Positions 1-7,955 of a stretch of 64,000 nt of DNA are shown in pieces. The translations under genes and the position numbers were made by a program. Source of the DNA: Bradyrhizobium huanghuaihaiense (GTDB taxonomy: Bacteria > Pseudomonadota > Alphaproteobacteria > Rhizobiales > Xanthobacteraceae); the NCBI RefSeq assembly GCF_007830635.1, contig NZ_VLLA01000009.1, positions 1 through 64,000 on the forward strand. The letters are read 5' to 3'. Numbering within the stretch: the first letter of the stretch is position 1; each line of letters begins with the position of its first letter. The notes beneath the pieces are model-generated. The model did no database searches and was not told the DNA's origin. It was given only the letters and a program-made list of their open reading frames with translations.

Positions 1-291
1 GTTGCCGAGACACAGCGCAGACCTCCCGAGGTAAGACCGACCGCCTTCACCGCACGCCCGCCGAATTTACCACCCCGACCTTTGATGACCTTGGACTTCG
101 CGATCAATTGCTCGCTCGTCCGGCCGGGTAGGCCTCGTTATCCGGTGTTTGTCCATCGGGCCGCGGCTTTGCTCCACGCTTTCTTCAGACCCCACCTCAC
201 GATGACGCCCTTGCGCTTCGCTAATCCTTCGCCGCCATCAGGCTGGATAGAGGACTTCCACCTCCAAGCTGTCGCTCATACTCGGCACACA
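1..291. other. Non-coding stretch, possible mobile-element remnant
   Basis: No open frame here has a start, ribosome site and composition like a real gene. The text resembles from memory a conserved non-coding sequence that recurs in many proteobacterial genomes beside mobile elements, but I cannot name the element. It stops just before the hairpin that ends the first porin gene. I treat it as intergenic and possibly repetitive. Confidence 0.3.
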
Positions 292-295
292 ACAA

Positions 296-320
296 AAAGG
301 CCGGCGCGAGGCCGGCCTTT
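296..320 (-). terminator. Rho-independent-type terminator of the first porin gene
   Basis: A perfect 10-bp stem (AAAGGCCGGC paired with GCCGGCCTTT) with a 5-base loop lies 29 bases past the stop of the porin gene at 349. The A-run on the plus strand becomes a U-run on the minus-strand transcript. The same stem follows the second porin gene. Confidence 0.85.
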
Positions 321-348
321 CGTAACGCAAGAGCGTCGGAGACGAAGC

Positions 349-1017
349 TTAGTACTTCGCGACGATCGGGCCGCCGAAGTGATAGTTCACGCCGACCTGC
401 ACGGTGTGGAAGTTGAGCGTGCCGGACGCCAGCGGAGCGCCGAGGTTCGAGAAGTAGTTCTCGCTGCCGAGGCTGCGATAGAGGTACTCGCCCTTGACCG
501 ACCACTGCGGAGCAAAGAACGCCTCGACGCCGGCGCCGACGGTCCAACCGGAGTGGAACTTGCTGTCCGACACTGAAACGCCCAGCGCGGAGACGGTGAT
601 CTTGTTGTCGATCCAGGCGTAACCACCGGTGCCGTAGAACAGGACGTTGTTGACGGCCCAGCCGATGCGGCCACGGACGGTGCCGAGCGCGTCGGTCTTG
701 GACGACACGGTGACGCCGAGAGCGGTCGCCGAGGCGCTGACGTCAGCCCAGGAACCATCGGCCTCGATACCGAACACGACGTTGCCGGTCTGCCAGTTGT
801 AGCCGGCGGTGCCGCCGACGAAGCCACCCTGCATGCGGGGGCTATTGGCGTCTTCCCAAGCGCCGCCGCCGACGATACCGAGGTAGAAGCCGGTCCAGTT
901 GTAGACCGAAGCCACAGCCACCGGAGCCTTGGTGTACGGGCGGGCCGCGAGATCAGCCGCCGACGCGGGGGCAGCCAGAGCGAACAAACAGGCCGAAGCC
1001 AACAAAACCTTCTTCAT
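349..1017 (-). CDS. Outer-membrane beta-barrel protein (porin family)
   Basis: This 222-residue secreted protein belongs to the rhizobial small beta-barrel family that includes Omp25/RopB-like proteins. The start at 1017 gives a clean signal peptide (MKKVLLASACLFALAAPASA, about residues 1-20). It is followed by the family hallmark ADLAARPYTKAP and then Tyr-Asn-Trp-Thr-Gly-Phe-Tyr-Leu-Gly. The rest alternates Gly-rich turns and amphipathic strands and ends VNYHFGGPIVAKY, a typical barrel closing strand. A frame open further upstream has no signal peptide in phase. It is tandem with a paralogue at 1253 but has its own promoter region and terminator, so it is probably transcribed alone. Its exact role, porin or structural, is not shown by sequence. 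Confidence 0.88.
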   Translation of the reverse strand: MKKVLLASACLFALAAPASAADLAARPYTKAPVAVASVYNWTGFYLGIVGGGAWEDANSPRMQGGFVGGTAGYNWQTGNVVFGIEADGSWADVSASATALGVTVSSKTDALGTVRGRIGWAVNNVLFYGTGGYAWIDNKITVSALGVSVSDSKFHSGWTVGAGVEAFFAPQWSVKGEYLYRSLGSENYFSNLGAPLASGTLNFHTVQVGVNYHFGGPIVAKY

Positions 1018-1202
1018 TTTCAACCTAATCCCAGTCCCAGTTTCTGTTGTTGCCTTCCGTGAACGGAAGGGCATCGGACGCCGTGGTCCAACTGGCGTCG
1101 TGCTTACACCAGCGAAGCCGCAAGTTGTGTACCCAAAAAGCCACAACAGTCACAAAACGTCATAATCGCTGACTGATTGTTTCCTTCGCTCGCACGCAGC
1201 AA

Positions 1203-1227
1203 AAAGGCCGGCACAAGGCCGGCCTTT
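1203..1227 (-). terminator. Terminator of the second porin gene
   Basis: The 10-bp stem AAAGGCCGGC / GCCGGCCTTT has loop ACAAG and lies 26 bases beyond the stop of the porin gene at 1253. The arms match the hairpin after the neighbouring paralogue, and only the loop differs. Confidence 0.85.
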
Positions 1228-1252
1228 CGTCAGATAAAGACTATGCTCGCGA

Positions 1253-2014
1253 TCAGTACCTGGCGATCGCCGGGCCGCCCCAACGGTAGTTCAAGCGGAT
1301 AAGGGCGAGATCGACGTCCTGACGGACGCGTTCGGTCTGAACGAAGACTCCGCCCAAGGTGAAGTCGACGTTTCGAGTGCCGAGGAAGATGTGATCGTAC
1401 TCGAAGCCCACCGACCAGTTCGGAGCGAAGCCAAATTCGACGCCCGCGCCGACCGTTCCGCCCCAGCGTGTTCCGCTGGCCGAACCGAACGTCGTGCCAG
1501 CACCCACAAAGCCCGGCGCGATGCGGAGATCGTATCTGTCGTCCACGACGGCGCCGCCGCCCTTTACGTAGACCAAAACGTTATTCCAGGCATAACCGAT
1601 CTGACCGGTAATCAAGCCGAAGGCATCGACCCGCGTACGGTTCTCCTGACCTGGCGCGGTCGGGCTGGTGTTTCTTCCGCTAAAATCGGCCCAGTTGCCC
1701 TGGCCTTCCACGCCAAACACCCAATTGGCCGACTGCCAGCGATAGCCGACCTGACCACCGATTGTGCCGCCCGTTGCGTTATGGCAGCCGTCGTTGATCA
1801 GCGTACCGGTGACTGGGGTCACGAAGTCCCAGCAATTGCGGCTGGAGCCCCAGCCCCCGTTGATGCCGATGTAGAAGCCGCTCCAGTCGTAGATGGTCGC
1901 GACCATCGGGGGCGGAGCCTTGGTGTAAGGACGCGCCGCCAGATCCGCCGCGCTCGCGGGAGCCGACAGGCCCAACGCCACAGCACCGATTGTACCAATT
2001 AAAATCTTATTCAT
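1253..2014 (-). CDS. Outer-membrane beta-barrel protein (porin family), paralogue
   Basis: This is a 253-residue paralogue of the gene at 349. The start at 2014 is preceded by GGGGAGACTGCA, a good ribosome site. It opens a signal peptide ending APASA, then the shared ADLAARPYTKAP block and an aromatic Tyr-Asp-Trp-Ser-Gly-Phe-Tyr-Ile-Gly strand. The C-terminal strand LNYRWGGPAIARY closes the barrel as in the neighbour. Two cysteines near the first loop (NCWDF and DGCHN) are absent from the other copy and could form a disulfide. It has its own terminator at 1203. Family assignment is firm; substrate or function is unknown. Confidence 0.88.
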   Translation of the reverse strand: MNKILIGTIGAVALGLSAPASAADLAARPYTKAPPPMVATIYDWSGFYIGINGGWGSSRNCWDFVTPVTGTLINDGCHNATGGTIGGQVGYRWQSANWVFGVEGQGNWADFSGRNTSPTAPGQENRTRVDAFGLITGQIGYAWNNVLVYVKGGGAVVDDRYDLRIAPGFVGAGTTFGSASGTRWGGTVGAGVEFGFAPNWSVGFEYDHIFLGTRNVDFTLGGVFVQTERVRQDVDLALIRLNYRWGGPAIARY

Positions 2015-2296
2015 TGCAGTCTCCCCGGGTAAGGTCCGCTTCTTGAGGGTCCCCCGAAGCGGCCGATCAGGCGCGACGCCCATTTGAACTCAATTCCGAG
2101 GCAACCGTAGCTTAAGCGGGAGGCAGAGTCCGTCTCCGAAATGCAACAGTCACAGGGCAAGTGCGAGGCAGCTAACATGATGAATGTTAAGTAGTTTTCG
2201 CCGATTTAGGGAACCCGAAAAAGTTCCATCCGGAGCGCATCATTTGATAGGCATGCAGGCACCGTCCGGGGCGAATATTCCGCAGCCACCCGGAAA
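2015..2296. other. Intergenic region between porin and ssb
   Basis: This region should hold the minus-strand promoter of the porin at 1253 and the upstream part of the ssb control region. No further gene is seen. Confidence 0.5.
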
Positions 2297-2311
2297 GAAC
2301 AAATCTGGAAC
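2297..2311 (+). promoter_or_regulatory. SOS box (LexA site) upstream of ssb
   Basis: The sequence GAAC AAATCTG GAAC is an exact match to the direct-repeat GAAC-N7-GAAC LexA motif used by alphaproteobacteria. It lies about 170 bases before the ssb start, in the only regulatory gap in front of that gene. A TATATG hexamer at about 2330 could be the -10 element. ssb is a common SOS regulon member. Confidence 0.75.
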
Positions 2312-2479
2312 AGACCGGCAGGCGATGCTATATGTGGGGATAACCCGAGCGCTGATGGGCTGATCGGTCCGCGCAAGCGTATAGGGTCGCGTCAAACAGG
2401 TTGCAGAGGACCGCGGGGCGCGGTGCGGCCTTGCGAATGCAGCCTTACGAATTCAGTGCATTTGGAGTGGAGAGCGGCG

Positions 2480-2974
2480 ATGGCGGGAAGCGTCAACAAG
2501 GTCATTCTGGTTGGAAATCTCGGCAAGGATCCTGAAATCCGCCGCACCCAGGACGGGCGGCCGATCGCGAATCTGAGCATCGCGACCTCGGAAACCTGGC
2601 GCGACAAGAACAGCGGCGAGCGCAAGGAAAAGACCGAGTGGCACCGCGTCGTGATCTTCAATGAAGGGCTCTGCAAGGTCGCCGAGCAGTATCTGAAGAA
2701 GGGCGCGAAGGTTTACATCGAGGGCGCGCTCCAGACCCGCAAATGGACCGACCAGAGCGGCGTCGAGAAGTACTCGACCGAGGTCGTGCTCCAGGGCTTC
2801 AACTCGACGCTGACGATGCTCGATGGCCGTGGTGGCGGCGGCGGAGGCGGCAGCTTCGGCGACGAGCCGGGCGGCGATTTCGGCTCTTCTGGTCCGGTCA
2901 GCAGCGCGCCGCGCCGTCCCGTTGCCGCCGGCGGCGGCCGCAACAGCGACATGGACGACGACATCCCGTTCTGA
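2480..2974 (+). CDS. ssb: Single-stranded DNA-binding protein
   Basis: SSB coats single-stranded DNA in replication, recombination and repair and recruits partners through its acidic tail. The protein has 164 residues. The OB fold spans about residues 1-110 (SVNKVILVGNLGKDPEIR, then W-R and EWHRVVIF). A glycine-rich linker (about 116-150) follows, and the last residues DDDIPF are the conserved partner-binding tip. The start at 2480 follows GGAGAGCGGCG. A longer frame from 2423 adds residues unlike the family. The SOS box at 2297 suggests damage induction. Confidence 0.97.
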   Translation: MAGSVNKVILVGNLGKDPEIRRTQDGRPIANLSIATSETWRDKNSGERKEKTEWHRVVIFNEGLCKVAEQYLKKGAKVYIEGALQTRKWTDQSGVEKYSTEVVLQGFNSTLTMLDGRGGGGGGGSFGDEPGGDFGSSGPVSSAPRRPVAAGGGRNSDMDDDIPF

Positions 2975-2992
2975 GGGCTGCGGGAGAGCCGG

Positions 2993-3322
2993 CTAATCCC
3001 GGCGCAGATAACGGCCAACTCGGTTTTCAAGGATCCGGACCAGGGCAGGATCCATGAATTCGTAGTCGTCCGGAATGTCGAGGCAGATGACCCGCTTGTT
3101 GTTCAAGCTGGATCGGAATTTCCGGTTCAGCTTGTTGCGGTGGGTCTTCTCCATGACGAAGATGATGTCGGCCCATTCGACCTGCTCGGCGGACAGCAGC
3201 ACGTCAGCGCCGTTTGCAATGCCGGCCGAGTCGGTCTCGATTCCCGGCCAAGTCGAAAACACCTGTTCGGCGGTAGGGCTGCGGAGGCGATTGGCGCTGC
3301 AGACGAAAAGGACGTTGGTCAC
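2993..3322 (-). CDS. Small low-molecular-weight protein tyrosine phosphatase-like protein
   Basis: This 109-residue protein starts at a GTG. It opens with the phosphatase loop VCSANRLRSPTAE, in which Cys8 and Arg14 form the CX5R signature. A late Asp-Pro at Asp91 can be the general acid of the LMW-PTP fold. It is shorter than the usual 150-residue family and matches the compact family annotated as phosphotyrosine phosphatases. It converges on ssb with a 18-base gap. The substrate is unknown; tyrosine or arginine phosphate are possibilities for this fold. Confidence 0.8.
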   Translation of the reverse strand: MTNVLFVCSANRLRSPTAEQVFSTWPGIETDSAGIANGADVLLSAEQVEWADIIFVMEKTHRNKLNRKFRSSLNNKRVICLDIPDDYEFMDPALVRILENRVGRYLRRD

Positions 3323-3581
3323 TTACCGCTCTTGGTGATGATCGATCAGGTGTCCGTAGGAATGTCCGGCCGGTGCTTTGCGGGCAGGCTCCCCGAGTTC
3401 CTACATAAATACCCCTTGTTGGTCGATGGAATCGATGACGTCCGCTCTGACGCTGGTCGGGAACGCTCCTGTATCGCGTTGCCCGCTCGCGTGAAGTGGC
3501 AGGATTTCTTATCAATCAGCAGGCAAGGCTCGGGTTTTCCGCGCTTGCCTCACGTGCAACCTCAAGTCTTTGACGGGGTGC
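3323..3581. other. Intergenic region, nothing recognised
   Basis: This region lies between the phosphatase gene, transcribed leftward, and the DUF2306 gene, transcribed rightward. It should contain both promoters. No ORF with coding character or RNA gene was seen before the palindrome at 3582. Confidence 0.5.
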
Positions 3582-3622
3582 GATGTGAATGATATTAACT
3601 TCATGTTAATCCCATTCACATC
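3582..3622. promoter_or_regulatory. Nested palindrome upstream of the DUF2306 gene
   Basis: Outer 10-base arms (GATGTGAATG / CATTCACATC) enclose inner 6-base arms (ATTAAC / GTTAAT), with 2-base mismatched spacers and a 5-base centre, so the element is symmetric at two levels. It ends 29 bases before the next start codon and has no U-run, so it looks more like an operator or cruciform than a terminator. Confidence 0.5.
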
Positions 3623-3651
3623 GGTCGCCGTGCGACCTGAGGGAGCTCCGC

Positions 3652-4050
3652 ATGAGCCTTGCGCCGCTGCTTGAGGCCGCGCCAGCGATCCCGCTGCATG
3701 CCTTTGCCGCCATGGCCGCCTTCGTGCTCGGCCTCGTCCAATTCTCCGCCCCCAAGGGCACGCTGCCGCACCGGACGATCGGCTGGATCTGGGTGGTCCT
3801 GATGCTGGTCGTGGCCGCCTCGTCGTTCTGGATCCACCAGATCCGTCTGGTCGGGCCGTTCAGCCCGATCCATCTCTTGTCGATCTTCACCTTGGTGGTT
3901 CTGCCGCTCGCGGTGTGGCGGGCGCGCACGCACCGTGTCGCCGACCACCGGCGGATGATGATCCTCATCTTCGCCGGAGCGCTGGTGGTGGCGGGCCTGT
4001 TCACGCTGGTGCCCGGGCGCGTCATGCACCGGGTGATTTTCGGCGCGTAA
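3652..4050 (+). CDS. DUF2306-family membrane protein
   Basis: This 132-residue integral membrane protein has about four hydrophobic segments (near 10-30, 43-62, 75-92 and 102-120). It carries family landmarks: HRTIGWIWV after the first helix, a conserved DHRRMM loop, and the C-terminal PGRVMHRVIFG. The start follows GAGGGAGCTCCGC. DUF2306 proteins have no settled function. It sits between a phosphatase and gyrA with no clear operon partner. The nested palindrome just upstream may control it. Confidence 0.8.
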   Translation: MSLAPLLEAAPAIPLHAFAAMAAFVLGLVQFSAPKGTLPHRTIGWIWVVLMLVVAASSFWIHQIRLVGPFSPIHLLSIFTLVVLPLAVWRARTHRVADHRRMMILIFAGALVVAGLFTLVPGRVMHRVIFGA

Positions 4051-4218
4051 GGGGTGGTTCCGTCCGGTCTGTTCCGGCGCCGTCCGGGACAGTGTTGGGA
4101 GGGGCGTAAGTCTCTGGAAAAACAGTCGGAAAAAGCGCTTCCCGAGACCCGGCAAGGGTGGTTATCAGGGGTGTGATGCGCTATATGATTCCCAGACAAA
4201 AACTCACCGGATTCCCCC

Positions 4219-6957
4219 TTGGCTGACGACGACAACAAGCCCGGCGACCAGCCGGTGCATCCCTCGGACATTCGCCCCGTTTCCATCTACGAGGAGATGA
4301 AGAAGTCCTATCTCGATTACGCCATGAGCGTGATCGTGGCGCGTGCGCTGCCCGATGCGCGCGACGGGTTGAAGCCGGTCCACCGCCGCATCCTGTTCGC
4401 GATGCACAATCGCGGCGACACACCGGACAAGAAGCACAAGAAGTCCGCCGGTGCCGTCGGCGAGGTCATGGGTAAGTACCACCCGCATGGCGACCAGGCG
4501 ATCTACGACGCCTTGGTGCGCATGGCGCAGGACTTCTCGATGCGCGCGCCGCTGATCGACGGGCAGGGCAATTTCGGCTCGGTCGACGGCGATCCGCCGG
4601 CGGCAATGCGCTACACCGAGTCCCGCCTGACCAAGATCGCGCTGAAGCTGCTCGAGGACATCGACGACGACACCGTCGACTTCCAGGACAATTACGACGG
4701 CTCCGAAAGAGAGCCGGTGGTTCTGCCGGCGCGGTTCCCGAACCTGCTGGTCAACGGCGCCGGCGGCATCGCGGTCGGCATGGCCACCAACATCCCGCCG
4801 CATAATCTCGGCGAGGTGATCGACGCCTGCGTCGCGCTGATCGACAATCCGTCGCTGACCATCGACGAGCTCATCAACATCATCCCGGGCCCGGATTTCC
4901 CGACCGGCGGCATCATCCTCGGGCGCCAGGGCATCCGCAGCGCCTACCATCTCGGCCGCGGCTCGATCGTGATGCGCGGCAAGGTCACCTTCGAGACGGT
5001 CCGGAAAGAACGCGAGGCGATCGTCATCACCGAGATCCCGTATCAGGTGAACAAGGCGACGATGGTCGAGCGCATCGCCGAGCTCTACAAGGAAAAGAAG
5101 ATCGAGGGCATCTCTGACCTGCGCGACGAGTCCGACCGCGACGGCTATCGCGTCGTCGTCGAGCTCAAGCGCGATGCCGTGCCCGACGTCGTGCTGAACC
5201 AGCTCTACAAGTTCACGCCGCTGCAGACGAGCTTCGGCGTCAACGCCGTCGCGCTCGATTCCGGCCGTCCGCAGACCATGACCCTGAAGGACATGCTGAC
5301 GATCTTCGTCGGCTTCCGCGAGCAGGTCGTCACCCGCCGGACCAAATACAAGCTGCGCAAGGCGCGCGAGCGCGCGCATGAGCAGGTCGGCCTCGCCATC
5401 GCGGTCGCCAACATCGACGAGATCATTCGCGTGATCCGGACCTCACCCACGCCGGCTGCAGCGCGCGAGACCCTGATGACGCGCGACTGGCCCGCCCGCG
5501 ACGTCGAGGACATCATCACGCTGATCGACGATCCGCGCCACCGCATCAATGCCGACGGGACGATCCGCCTTTCGCTGGAGCAGGCGAGGGCGATCCTGGA
5601 GCTGCGCCTGGCGCGCCTCACCGCGCTCGGCCGCGACGAGATCGGCGACGAGCTCTCCAAGCTCGCCGGCGAGATCAGCGACTATCTCGAGATCCTGCGC
5701 TCGCGCGCGCGCATCCTCGACATCATCAAGAGCGAGCTTGCCGAGGTGAAGGCGGAGTTCGCGACGCCCCGCCGCACCGTGATCATGGAGCAGGAAGGCG
5801 AGGTCGAGGACGAGGACCTGATCCAGCGCGAGGACATGGTCGTCACCGTCTCGCACGCCGGCTACGTCAAGCGCGTGCCGCTGTCGGCCTACCGGGCGCA
5901 GCGCCGCGGCGGCAAGGGCCGCTCCGGCATGCAGACCCGCGACGAGGATTTCGTCAGCCGCCTGTTCGTGGCCTCCACGCACACGCCGGTGCTGTTCTTC
6001 TCCTCGCGCGGCCAGGTCTACAAGGAAAAGGTCTGGCGGCTGCCGATGGCCGCGCCGAATGCGCGCGGCAAGGCCATGATCAACATCCTGCCGCTGGAGC
6101 AGGGTGAGCGCATCACCACCATCATGCCGCTGCCGGAGGATGAATCGACCTGGGGCCAGCTCGACGTGATGTTCGCCACCACGGGCGGCAACGTCCGCCG
6201 CAACAAGCTGTCCGACTTCGTCGACGTCCGCCGCTCCGGCATCATCGCCATGAAGCTCGACGACAACGAGGCGATCGTCGACGTGCAGATCTGCACCGAG
6301 CGCGACGACGTGCTGCTGACGGCTGCCGGCGGCCAGTGCATCCGCTTCCCCGTCACCGACGTGCGGGTGTTCACCGGGCGCACCTCGATGGGTGTGCGCG
6401 GCATCGCGCTCGGCGAGGGCGACAAGGTGATTTCGCTGGCGATCCTGCGCCACGTCGAGACCACCTCGGACGAGCGCTCGGCGTATTTGAAGATGCGCCG
6501 CGCGGTCGCGGGTGAGGCCGCCTCGGAAGAGGCAGCCGCGGATGCCGAGGCCGAGGAGACCTCAGGCAGCTTCCAGCTTCCGCAGGAGCGCTATGTCGAG
6601 ATGTCGGCGCAGGAGCAGGTCGTGCTGACGGTCTCCGTCAACGGCTATGGCAAGCGGACCTCGTCCTACGAGTACCGCACCACGGGCCGCGGCGGCAAAG
6701 GCATCGTCGCCATGAGCGTCAACAACCGCAACGGCAATCTCGTGGCGTCCTTCCCCGTGGAGGAGGCCGACCAGATCATGCTGGTGACCGACAAGGGCCA
6801 GCTGATCCGCTGTCCGGTCGAAGGCATCCGCATCGCCGGCCGCTCGACCCAGGGCGTGATCGTGTTCGATACAGCCGAGGACGAGCACGTCGTCTCGGTG
6901 GAGCACATCACGGAAGAGGCAGAGAGTGGCAACGGCGAGGGCGGGAACGGGGCGTGA
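4219..6957 (+). CDS. gyrA: DNA gyrase subunit A
   Basis: GyrA is the DNA-breaking and rejoining subunit of gyrase, which adds negative supercoils. It has 912 residues and starts at a TTG, since no in-frame ATG or GTG gives an open frame upstream. The catalytic tyrosine is Tyr132 in AAMRYTE. The quinolone-resistance loop reads YHPHGDQAIYD (87-97), so the position equal to E. coli Ser83 is Gln93, while the Asp87 equivalent is kept (Asp97). The C-terminal domain has the GyrA box QRRGGKG that marks gyrase rather than topoisomerase IV. An acidic Ala/Glu-rich insert lies near residue 760-780. It converges on the kinase gene at 6967. Confidence 0.97.
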   Translation: MADDDNKPGDQPVHPSDIRPVSIYEEMKKSYLDYAMSVIVARALPDARDGLKPVHRRILFAMHNRGDTPDKKHKKSAGAVGEVMGKYHPHGDQAIYDALVRMAQDFSMRAPLIDGQGNFGSVDGDPPAAMRYTESRLTKIALKLLEDIDDDTVDFQDNYDGSEREPVVLPARFPNLLVNGAGGIAVGMATNIPPHNLGEVIDACVALIDNPSLTIDELINIIPGPDFPTGGIILGRQGIRSAYHLGRGSIVMRGKVTFETVRKEREAIVITEIPYQVNKATMVERIAELYKEKKIEGISDLRDESDRDGYRVVVELKRDAVPDVVLNQLYKFTPLQTSFGVNAVALDSGRPQTMTLKDMLTIFVGFREQVVTRRTKYKLRKARERAHEQVGLAIAVANIDEIIRVIRTSPTPAAARETLMTRDWPARDVEDIITLIDDPRHRINADGTIRLSLEQARAILELRLARLTALGRDEIGDELSKLAGEISDYLEILRSRARILDIIKSELAEVKAEFATPRRTVIMEQEGEVEDEDLIQREDMVVTVSHAGYVKRVPLSAYRAQRRGGKGRSGMQTRDEDFVSRLFVASTHTPVLFFSSRGQVYKEKVWRLPMAAPNARGKAMINILPLEQGERITTIMPLPEDESTWGQLDVMFATTGGNVRRNKLSDFVDVRRSGIIAMKLDDNEAIVDVQICTERDDVLLTAAGGQCIRFPVTDVRVFTGRTSMGVRGIALGEGDKVISLAILRHVETTSDERSAYLKMRRAVAGEAASEEAAADAEAEETSGSFQLPQERYVEMSAQEQVVLTVSVNGYGKRTSSYEYRTTGRGGKGIVAMSVNNRNGNLVASFPVEEADQIMLVTDKGQLIRCPVEGIRIAGRSTQGVIVFDTAEDEHVVSVEHITEEAESGNGEGGNGA

Positions 6958-6966
6958 TGCCCTGTT

Positions 6967-7926
6967 CTATGCAGCGCTCGCGAGCTTCGTGGTAAGATCG
7001 GCAAGCATCTCTCGCTTGCCGATCTGGGCCATCCAGCACCAGAGCTCCAACGTGCAATACATGTGGTAGAGCGCGAGCGTCTGCTCCCAGTCGGGGTGCG
7101 CGATCGTGCCGTAGCCGGCGAGCAATCCGTCGCGCTTCGGCGCATCCTTCGGCGTGAAATAGTACAGCGCTTTCGCGATATCCATCAGCGGATCGCCGGA
7201 TGTCGCATTCTCGAAATCGACGATACCCGTCAGATGCGGTTCGCCCTCCGGCGTCACCAGCACGTTGCCGGCATGGAAATCGTAGTGGCACAGGCGAGGG
7301 GTGACGGCTGCCTCGAACAGATGTTGCCGTGCTGCAACGCTGCCTCGCAGGCGCGCGGCCAGCGCGGGATCACCGCCGCGCGTGCAGAACTCCGTCAGCT
7401 TCCTCTCGAACTGCGCGGACATGTAGGCGTGGTTGCTCGGATACGCCGTCCACACACCGTTCGGGCCGATATAGCCAAAGCTGTCGAGGGCGACGTCGTT
7501 GATCCGGCGCAGCGCCGCGCCCATCTCGGCATAGATCGCAAACAACTCGGCCTCCGACAGCGTCGCCTCGCGCCGGCCGAGTATCGCGCCGTCGAGCCTG
7601 GTCATGAGCACGTAGTTGAGGTCGATCGCCGTTCGCGTGTCGTCGGCAAGCAGGATTTTGGGAATGGACGTGCTGAGGTCTCGCAGGAGTCCCAGGACGT
7701 AAACCTCCTTCGCCATCTTCCACTGCAGCGATGCAGGGTAGACCTTGAGGATGCAGGCGGGCGCATCCGCCAGCGTGATCTCGAGCACGGTGCTGATCTC
7801 CCCGCCATGCAGCTCGGTGATGCCGAGCACCGACGCGTGCGGAGCCATCCGACGGACGATCGATTGCGCCTGATCGACCGTGATTGCCAGCCGAGGTTTC
7901 AGTTGCAAGGGCGCATCGTTGGACAT
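6967..7926 (-). CDS. Aminoglycoside phosphotransferase-fold kinase
   Basis: This 319-residue protein has the APH/choline-kinase fold. The catalytic loop is HYDFHAGN (His214, Asp216, Asn221) and the metal-binding loop is IVDFEN (Asp237). The N-lobe lysine is probably Lys61 in CILKVYP. The sequence fits a small-molecule kinase (homoserine, choline, sugar or antibiotic), and the substrate cannot be read from sequence. It lies 29 bases downstream of kup on the same strand, so the two may be co-transcribed. Its 3' end faces gyrA. Confidence 0.85.
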   Translation of the reverse strand: MSNDAPLQLKPRLAITVDQAQSIVRRMAPHASVLGITELHGGEISTVLEITLADAPACILKVYPASLQWKMAKEVYVLGLLRDLSTSIPKILLADDTRTAIDLNYVLMTRLDGAILGRREATLSEAELFAIYAEMGAALRRINDVALDSFGYIGPNGVWTAYPSNHAYMSAQFERKLTEFCTRGGDPALAARLRGSVAARQHLFEAAVTPRLCHYDFHAGNVLVTPEGEPHLTGIVDFENATSGDPLMDIAKALYYFTPKDAPKRDGLLAGYGTIAHPDWEQTLALYHMYCTLELWCWMAQIGKREMLADLTTKLASAA

Positions 7927-7955
7927 TTGGATTTACTTCGCGGGGGCCGCGGCGC

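Noticed and set aside
3652..4286. A 226-codon minus-strand frame across the DUF2306 gene and the gyrA start
   Set aside because: It is antisense to both and has no family pattern.
4204..5379. A 391-codon frame opposite gyrA
   Set aside because: It is antisense to GyrA, whose motifs are complete in the other strand.
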